5,225 nucleotides of DNA from Mycobacterium sp. (GTDB lineage: Bacteria > Actinomycetota > Actinomycetes > Mycobacteriales > Mycobacteriaceae), in assembly GCA_025965815.1 (NCBI GenBank), contig JAOPWF010000509.1, forward strand, positions 1 through 5,225, given 5' to 3'. Positions 1 through 4,083 of the stretch are shown in pieces (within the stretch, counting starts at the first letter, position 1; the number at the start of each line of letters is the position of its first letter). A model generated the notes under the pieces. It was not told where the DNA came from and made no database searches. It saw nothing but the letters and a program-made list of their open reading frames with translations. A program made the translations under genes and the position numbers.

Positions 1-32
1 AGACTGCGGAACAACACATTCGGCGGCCGACT

Positions 33-707
33 CTATGTCCGGACGTCGGCATGGTCTGCCATTCGTCGTCGGCGCCGGCTGAGGAACACGCGCACTGCAG
101 CAGCCACCGCGGGTAACACCGAAAGCACCGCGACTCCGAAGATCATCAGCTCGAGATGTTCTGCGACGAAGGCGATGTGGCCGAGGACATACCCCAACAC
201 GGTCAGGCCCGCACCCCAGGCGGTGCTGCCGACTGCACTAAACGTCAGGAATACGGAGTAACGCATCATCGAGATTCCGGCAACGACCGGCGCGAATGTG
301 CGTACCACGCCGACGAACTGCGCAATGAGGAGCATCTTGGGTCCATGCTTGGCAAAGAACTCTTGCGACGAAGTCAGGTAGCGCTGCTTGAACAGTCGTG
401 AGTCAGACTTCCTGAACAGCGCAGGACCCATGCCTCGGCCGATGCAACACCCGCATTGGCTACCGAGCATCGCCGCCAGTGCGGCACATGGCGCCAAAAC
501 CCACAAATCAACTGGAGAAGTGGGTTGCGCCGCGATCATGCCTGCCGTGAAAAGCAAGGTGTCGCCGGGCAGAAAGGGCAAAAGCAGCCCTGTCTCAGTG
601 AAGATGATGATCATCACCCCCGCCAGTACGGCCGACCCAAATAAGCCGCCGTCGCCGAGCCAGTACATCGGATCCATCACGTCCGGGAGCGCGAGTGCGG
701 TGGTCAC
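33..707 (-). CDS. DedA-family (SNARE-associated/VTT domain) integral membrane protein, divergent motif
   Basis: This 224-residue polytopic inner-membrane protein belongs to the DedA/Tvp38 family, whose members are linked to membrane homeostasis, proton-dependent transport or lipid-carrier flipping; the substrate here cannot be told. The N-terminal half carries the family signature around residues 36-49 (F-T-E-T-G-L-L-L-P-F-L-P-G-D), with acidic residues E38 and D49. The second signature follows at 131-144 (F-V-G-V-V-R-T-F-A-P-V-V-A-G), with R136 and P140. Hydrophobic stretches lie at about 22-44, 68-90, 124-145, 150-182 and 186-209, and a five-arginine run (211-215) should keep the C-terminus cytoplasmic. 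The start is GTG at 707, giving a leader typical of actinobacterial homologues; ATG at 677 is an alternative. Position 130 is Gln where most homologues have Arg, and the region 83-88 is cysteine-rich (C85, C87, C88). Length is normal. Family assignment is secure; function is not. Confidence 0.9.
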   Translation of the reverse strand: MTTALALPDVMDPMYWLGDGGLFGSAVLAGVMIIIFTETGLLLPFLPGDTLLFTAGMIAAQPTSPVDLWVLAPCAALAAMLGSQCGCCIGRGMGPALFRKSDSRLFKQRYLTSSQEFFAKHGPKMLLIAQFVGVVRTFAPVVAGISMMRYSVFLTFSAVGSTAWGAGLTVLGYVLGHIAFVAEHLELMIFGVAVLSVLPAVAAAVRVFLSRRRRRMADHADVRT

Positions 708-714
708 CTGGATG

Positions 715-720
715 AACCTA
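715..720 (-). promoter_or_regulatory. Candidate -10 box for the DedA gene (leaderless placement)
   Basis: On the minus strand the hexamer TAGGTT fits the mycobacterial TAnnnT -10 pattern. It sits 7 nt before the GTG start at 707, so transcription would begin on or next to the start codon. No Shine-Dalgarno lies at a normal distance from that GTG, which agrees with a leaderless mRNA. A second TAnnnT match, TACACT (726-731), would give a leader of about 12 nt. No -35 element is visible for either. Inference only. Confidence 0.35.
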
Positions 721-791
721 GGTGCAGTGTATTTCGAGTTGGGAAACGGCGGGGGAACCGCGATGGAGGCGCACGGCTGCTGCCACCCTCA

Positions 792-801
792 TGGGTACCC
801 A
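792..801. repeat. 10-bp palindrome just past the hydrolase stop codon
   Basis: TGGGTACCCA is a perfect palindrome 2 bp beyond the hydrolase stop (minus-strand direction), inside the 96-bp gap before the DedA gene. It has no loop and no T-tract, so it is not a recognisable intrinsic terminator. The length is compatible with chance. Confidence 0.3.
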
Positions 802-803
802 GG

Positions 804-1574
804 TCAGGTCATCGACGTCAGCGTGTCGAATTTGGGCTCGATTCCCGCCCCCGGCGTCATCCGACGGGCGCGACGGACAAACCAGGGCGCAGCATGCCTT
901 GTCGCCCAACTCACGTCGGCGCGCAAACCACCTACGGGCGTACCCTCCAGCGGCGGGGGATCGTTGGGGGATCCGGCGTACAGACTGTGTGGTACATCGA
1001 GTGCGTCGAGCACCCGGCCGGCCATCTGCTGATGCCCGAGCGGCGACAGGTGAACCCGATCGCTGGCCCACAGCCGCTGTTCGCGGTACTCAGGGAATCG
1101 CCAGAAATCGACAATGCGAACACCAAGTTCATCGGCGGCGGCGCGCAGAAGTTCGTTGTAGATTGCGACGCGGCCACGCAGTCGCCGGAATACCGGCACA
1201 GTGCCGATGTCGGCGGCGGTGAATGTCAGTACCAGTGCGCGGCTGCCGCGTAACTGTCGCAGCGCGACGGCGTAGGCGGCCATCATGACGTCGAGGTCCG
1301 TACGCATTTTCATCAGATCGTTGAACCCGGCGCAGATTGTGATGAGATCGGGATTCAGCGACACTGCCCGCTCTATCTGTCTGGTGAGGACCCGATCCAT
1401 CGTGTGGCCACGAACGGCGAGGTTTGCGTACTGGAAGCCAGGGGATTGCCCCGCCAGGTGCGCCGCGACCCGGTCTGCCCAGCCCCGAATGCCGTTACGG
1501 CTGGCGGGGTTTGGATCGCCGATTCCTTCGGTGAAGGAGTCGCCGAGGGCGACGTATTTGGTGATGTGCGCCAT
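804..1574 (-). CDS. SGNH/GDSL-type hydrolase (esterase/lipase family)
   Basis: A 256-residue serine hydrolase of the SGNH/GDSL superfamily, whose members cleave esters on lipids, acylated sugars or other small acyl compounds; the substrate cannot be read from sequence. All four blocks are present. Block I is G11-D12-S13 (S13 nucleophile, in V-A-L-G-D-S-F-T-E-G), the block II glycine is G56 (N-L-A-V-R-G), block III is G83-F-N85-D86, and block V is D172-R-V-H175. There is no signal peptide or membrane segment, so it is probably cytoplasmic. Residues about 196-256 form a tail beyond the catalytic core, proline-rich near 203-213 and then basic at 233-238. The ATG at 1574 is chosen because GDSL starts within 11 residues and a GGGAG Shine-Dalgarno lies 6 nt upstream. 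The frame stays open to a TTG at 1637, but that adds nothing protein-like. The DedA gene follows 96 bp downstream in the same direction, so co-transcription is possible. Confidence 0.92.
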   Translation of the reverse strand: MAHITKYVALGDSFTEGIGDPNPASRNGIRGWADRVAAHLAGQSPGFQYANLAVRGHTMDRVLTRQIERAVSLNPDLITICAGFNDLMKMRTDLDVMMAAYAVALRQLRGSRALVLTFTAADIGTVPVFRRLRGRVAIYNELLRAAADELGVRIVDFWRFPEYREQRLWASDRVHLSPLGHQQMAGRVLDALDVPHSLYAGSPNDPPPLEGTPVGGLRADVSWATRHAAPWFVRRARRMTPGAGIEPKFDTLTSMT

Positions 1575-1580
1575 GGAACA

Positions 1581-1585
1581 CTCCC
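1581..1585 (-). promoter_or_regulatory. Shine-Dalgarno of the GDSL hydrolase (decides its start)
   Basis: On the minus strand GGGAG lies 6 nt upstream of the ATG at 1574. This supports that codon over the upstream TTG at 1637, which would place the catalytic GDS motif unusually far into the protein. Confidence 0.7.
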
Positions 1586-1607
1586 GTTTGACATCGAAGT
1601 GAGCGAT

Positions 1608-1619
1608 GACCGGCCGGTC
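1608..1619. repeat. 12-bp palindrome upstream of the GDSL hydrolase
   Basis: GACCGGCCGGTC is a perfect 12-bp palindrome centred about 40 bp upstream of the hydrolase ATG. It could be a small operator. It is GC-only apart from one A/T pair, and palindromes of this size arise by chance in high-GC DNA. Confidence 0.3.
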
Positions 1620-1818
1620 GGTTGTGGCCGCGGACAAAGCCTAACGCGCAGCGCGCCCTAGTCGTGCTCTGCTGACTTCCGACTCTTAATGGTCAGAGAG
1701 GTGGCCAGAAGCTTCGGGGCGGCTTTGCCGAGAGGCGACGGGGGAGTCAGCGAGTCTGTGACGTTCTCAGGTTCTGGTCACGAAATCCACAGTTCGGGCC
1801 GGCCATCTCGCCAATTCA

Positions 1819-1833
1819 TGCGTTGTTTACGCA
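1819..1833. repeat. Small hairpin TGCGT-(5 nt)-ACGCA
   Basis: Arms TGCGT (1819-1823) and ACGCA (1829-1833) flank the loop TGTTT. The five-base-pair stem is modest on its own but is the first of three inverted repeats leading up to the lipoprotein gene. Confidence 0.3.
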
Positions 1834-1910
1834 CGCGGAGGCCAGCCCGCTCTGGCGTCTGCATCAGCCTTGATCTCGTCCAAACAGCACCCGACGCCGA
1901 TTGTTCAGAT

Positions 1911-1928
1911 CCGCATGGCACCATGCGG
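1911..1928. repeat. 18-bp perfect inverted repeat, putative operator or leader hairpin
   Basis: CCGCATGG and CCATGCGG are perfect 8-bp inverted arms separated by CA. The repeat ends 93 bp before the lipoprotein ATG. Its size and symmetry suit a site for a dimeric regulator. As RNA it would form a 7-bp stem with a GCAC loop. It is the strongest inverted repeat noticed in the intergenic region. The binding factor is unknown, and no regulator gene lies in the window. Confidence 0.45.
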
Positions 1929-1945
1929 TGCGCGAGGCCTGCCCC

Positions 1946-1970
1946 CGCTCGAGCAACCGCGGCGCGAGCG
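1946..1970. repeat. Stem-loop with 6-bp arms in the lipoprotein leader region
   Basis: CGCTCG (1946-1951) and CGAGCG (1965-1970) are perfect inverted arms around a 13-nt GC-rich loop, 51 bp before the lipoprotein start. If transcription begins upstream, this would fold in the 5' leader. It leaves the Shine-Dalgarno at 2008 free. Confidence 0.3.
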
Positions 1971-2007
1971 CTGGACCGACGCACCAGACCTAGAGAAATC
2001 GGCCGAC

Positions 2008-2013
2008 AGGAGG
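2008..2013 (+). promoter_or_regulatory. Strong Shine-Dalgarno of the lipoprotein gene (decides its start)
   Basis: AGGAGG is a full consensus ribosome-binding site 8 nt upstream of the ATG at 2022. It places the start at the signal peptide instead of at the far upstream in-frame ATG at 1689. Confidence 0.85.
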
Positions 2014-2021
2014 GACCTTTG

Positions 2022-2690
2022 ATGCGGACAAGTGTGATCGCAACATTGGCGATCAGCTTTGTTGTGACGGCGTGCGGGGGCGGAGCGGCCAGCACCAGCC
2101 AACCGACAACCGCCCCGCCTATCGCCGCTTCCGCCCTCGACGGCCTGCTCCTGGCCGCCGAAAATATCAATTCGGTTATGGGCGGCACAGCGATGAAAGT
2201 TAGCAGTCCCCTCACCGAGATGGTCGATCACGCCAATCTCATGCCAAACGTCAATTGCCTGGGCATCTGGCAAGTCGGCGAAAAAGCGGTGTACGACGGC
2301 AGCGGCTGGACCGCGATCCGCGGCCAGGTGCTACGCCAGCCCATCGCTGGCGACTGGGATGACGTGGTCGTGCAGGCCGTGGTGTCTCTCCCGTCGCCCG
2401 ATGCGGCCCAGAAGTTCTTCGCCGCGTCAACGGACCGGTGGTCAAAGTGCACTCACCACCGAGTCAATATGACAGTCAACGGCCAGCTGACGACATGGCA
2501 GTTCGGCGACCTCACCCGAAGTGATACGGAGCTGACGATGCACGTTACCCGCGGTGGCGGCGAAAGGTCTTGCCAACATGCACTTTCGATCAGCAACAAC
2601 GTCGTCGTGGACGTCACCGCTTGCACCGCTGCCGCAGGCGACCAGGGAGCCACAATCGTGAACAAGATTGAGTCTGGGATGCCTCACTGA
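2022..2690 (+). CDS. Lipoprotein with a PknH-like extracellular sensor domain
   Basis: This 222-residue exported lipoprotein begins with a short lipoprotein signal peptide (M-R-T-S, a hydrophobic stretch 5-15, lipobox V15-T16-A17-C18). C18 should be lipidated, anchoring the mature protein to the outer face of the cytoplasmic membrane. A low-complexity Ser/Thr/Pro/Ala linker (22-36) leads into a globular domain (about 37-222) that resembles the PknH C-terminal sensor domain family, found in mycobacterial kinases and in free lipoproteins such as LppH. Supporting features are the conserved pattern N-C-L-G at 78-81, the F-F-A-A/W-S-K-C stretch at 132-143, and four cysteines in the mature part (C79, C143, C184, C201), matching the two disulfides known in PknH. 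No kinase gene is nearby, so any signalling partner is encoded elsewhere or the protein only binds a ligand. Start supported by AGGAGG. Its ligand is unknown. Confidence 0.87.
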   Translation: MRTSVIATLAISFVVTACGGGAASTSQPTTAPPIAASALDGLLLAAENINSVMGGTAMKVSSPLTEMVDHANLMPNVNCLGIWQVGEKAVYDGSGWTAIRGQVLRQPIAGDWDDVVVQAVVSLPSPDAAQKFFAASTDRWSKCTHHRVNMTVNGQLTTWQFGDLTRSDTELTMHVTRGGGERSCQHALSISNNVVVDVTACTAAAGDQGATIVNKIESGMPH

Positions 2691-2792
2691 CGCCAGTTGG
2701 ATTCGCACGTTGTGGCCGGCCAACAGAAAATAGACTGGCAGTGCTGGAAGTTGGAAAGTGTTGTGGTCGAACGGATATCCGATGGGGTCCGG
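2691..2792. other. Convergent intergenic gap, possible weak bidirectional terminator
   Basis: The lipoprotein gene (plus) and the polymerase gene (minus) converge on these 102 bp, so transcripts from both sides should end here. Visible elements are the 10-bp palindromes TGGCCGGCCA (2713-2722) and CGGATATCCG (2772-2781). CCAAC at 2720-2724 can also pair with a downstream GTTGG. None is followed by a clear U-tract, so no canonical intrinsic terminator can be called. Confidence 0.4.
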
Positions 2793-4028
2793 TCAGCTGC
2801 TCGGTCGTTGCGAACCTGAATAGTTCTCCCAGGGGCTGTAGTCAGCGATGAGCGGCTCCTGCTTTGGTCGCTTGTGCGGCAGGATGTGCTCCAGGTTCAG
2901 CCTGATCCGATACCAGATGGAACTGGGCCCGCGCATGCCGTCGACCAGGATGTCGGAGGGCTGCAGCTGTTCTGCGGCCTCCGGATGGCGCTCACGCCAG
3001 ACGTCCAGCGCCGCCATCGCCTCGTCCTTCGTCTTGGTCCGCGCTACTTCGATCAGCGGCTTGGTCGACCCGCGGCGACCGTCCTTGGTGCGCCGAGAGC
3101 CCTTCGGCGCCTTCTCCGCCGGACCAAGCCGCTCGGCGAGCGCCAGCAGCCCCTCCAGTGACCCCGCGGCGTCGTCCATGCCCTCCCACGGATCGCCGAC
3201 GTCGTCGTATCGCGCCGGCACGGTGGACACGGTGAACCATTCGGGTTTGCAGTCAGCCACCTCGTCCCAGAACAGCGGCGTCGACACCCGCGCGTCGGGG
3301 GTTGCCCGCACCGAAAAGGCAGACGCGACGGTGCGGTCCTTCGCGTTCTGGTTGAAGTCGACGAAGACGCCCTGGCGCTCCTCCTTCCACCACCGGCTTG
3401 TCGCCAAGTCCGGCGCGCGCCGCTCGACTTCCCGGGCGATCGTCTCGGCCGCCAACCGGACCTGTTGGAAGGGCCAGCGTCGCTCGATGCGCGCGTAGAC
3501 GTGGAAGCCGCGCGACCCTGATGTCTTCGGCCAGCCGGTCAGGCCGTGATCCGCCAGTACGTCGCGGACGACCAGCGCCACGTCGACGATCTGCCGCCAC
3601 TGCACGCCCGGCATCGGGTCGAGATCGACGCGCAGTTCGTCGGGATGCTCGAGGCCGTCGGCCCGGACCGGATGCGGGTTGAGGTCGATGCACCCGATGT
3701 TGATCGCCCACACCAGACCGGCGGCGTCGTGGATGACTGCCTCCTTGGCCGAGGTCCCCGAGGCGTACTTCAGTTCGGCGACGTCGACGAAGTCCGGGCG
3801 CTTCTCCGGGGCGCGTTTCTGGAAGATGGCTTCCTCCGAGATGCCCTTGACGAAGCGCTTGAGAATCATCGGCCGGTCCGCGACCCCGCGCAGCGCTCCG
3901 TCCGCCACGTCCAGGTAGTAGAGGATCAAGTCGATCTTGGTGAGCCCGATGTCGGGGAAAATGACTTTGTCGGGATGCGTGACGGCCAGCTGGCGACCGT
4001 CCACGTCCAACATGAGTGGTGCGGCCAT
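2793..4028 (-). CDS. polD2: Stand-alone LigD-type polymerase/primase (archaeo-eukaryotic primase superfamily), PolD2-like
   Basis: A 411-residue template-dependent RNA/DNA polymerase related to the POL domain of DNA ligase D, without the ligase or nuclease domains. Catalytic motifs are complete: motif I D135-L-D137 (V-D-L-D-P), motif II S172-R-G-F-H176, and motif III D224 (V-F-V-D-F). K21 and K31 keep the spacing of the two lysines that grip the 5'-phosphate in M. tuberculosis LigD-POL (K16, K26), while its Asn13 corresponds to H18 here. The POL core ends near residue 282. A charged, basic linker (about 304-324) and a conserved-looking tail (about 325-404) follow. The ATG at 4028 fits the family start and a leaderless -10; the frame is open to 4124, but that would overlap the fadD2 start. 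Synteny with fadD2 suggests the Rv0269c/PolD2 orthologue over PolD1. Likely role: gap filling in DNA repair. The polymerase call is secure, the symbol less so. Confidence 0.88.
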   Translation of the reverse strand: MAAPLMLDVDGRQLAVTHPDKVIFPDIGLTKIDLILYYLDVADGALRGVADRPMILKRFVKGISEEAIFQKRAPEKRPDFVDVAELKYASGTSAKEAVIHDAAGLVWAINIGCIDLNPHPVRADGLEHPDELRVDLDPMPGVQWRQIVDVALVVRDVLADHGLTGWPKTSGSRGFHVYARIERRWPFQQVRLAAETIAREVERRAPDLATSRWWKEERQGVFVDFNQNAKDRTVASAFSVRATPDARVSTPLFWDEVADCKPEWFTVSTVPARYDDVGDPWEGMDDAAGSLEGLLALAERLGPAEKAPKGSRRTKDGRRGSTKPLIEVARTKTKDEAMAALDVWRERHPEAAEQLQPSDILVDGMRGPSSIWYRIRLNLEHILPHKRPKQEPLIADYSPWENYSGSQRPSS

Positions 4029-4034
4029 ACCCTC

Positions 4035-4040
4035 ATGGTA
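4035..4040 (-). promoter_or_regulatory. Candidate -10 box of polD2, leaderless
   Basis: On the minus strand TACCAT (TAnnnT) is followed by exactly 6 nt (GAGGGT) and then the ATG at 4028, so the transcript would start at or beside the A of the start codon. The GAGG in that spacer is too close to the ATG to act as a Shine-Dalgarno. No TTGACA-like -35 is present at 17-18 nt. Confidence 0.5.
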
Positions 4041-4071
4041 ATTTCCCCGCCGCAGTGCGACGGATGTCACA

Positions 4072-4077
4072 TATTGT
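4072..4077 (+). promoter_or_regulatory. Candidate -10 box of fadD2, leaderless
   Basis: TATTGT (TAnnnT) ends 6 nt before the fadD2 ATG at 4084, the spacing expected when transcription starts on the first base of the start codon. The intervening TGTGGCC does not contain a Shine-Dalgarno. The box lies within a short inverted repeat CACA-TAT-TGTG (4068-4078), which could allow repression at the -10. No -35 was recognised. Confidence 0.55.
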
Positions 4078-4083
4078 GTGGCC

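Larger units (their letters stand above)
1575..2021. other. 447-bp divergent intergenic region with inverted repeats
   Basis: This is the space between the start of the GDSL hydrolase (minus) and the start of the lipoprotein (plus), so promoters for both should lie here. It holds a 12-bp palindrome (1608-1619), a TGCGT/ACGCA hairpin (1819-1833), an 18-bp inverted repeat (1911-1928) and a 6-bp-arm hairpin (1946-1951 with 1965-1970). A weak minus-strand -10 candidate, TAGGCT, is at 1638-1643 and would give the hydrolase a leader of about 57 nt; no matching -35 was found. No convincing -10/-35 pair was found for the lipoprotein. The lipoprotein frame stays open back to 1689, but those 111 codons look non-coding (arginine-rich, no Shine-Dalgarno). 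No RNA gene was recognised. Confidence 0.6.

Noticed and set aside
1014..1025. GGCCGGCC-containing repeats seen near 1015, 1799 and 2713
   Set aside because: They are short GC-rich words expected by chance in this base composition, with no shared flanks.
388..1032. Plus-strand open frame of 214 codons across the DedA gene and hydrolase end
   Set aside because: It runs opposite two well-supported genes, has no recognisable domain, and crosses their intergenic gap.
1588..1593. TTGACA as a plus-strand -35 box
   Set aside because: No -10-like hexamer lies 16-19 bp downstream, where the sequence is CG-rich, and no plus-strand gene begins nearby.
1689..2021. In-frame upstream extension of the lipoprotein, giving a 333-residue protein
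   Set aside because: The first 111 residues are arginine-rich with no domain-like pattern and no ribosome-binding site, and they would bury the lipoprotein signal peptide. A consensus AGGAGG precedes the ATG at 2022.
2772..2781. CGGATATCCG palindrome as an intrinsic terminator for polD2
   Set aside because: A 3-bp stem with a 4-nt loop and no U-tract is too weak to call.
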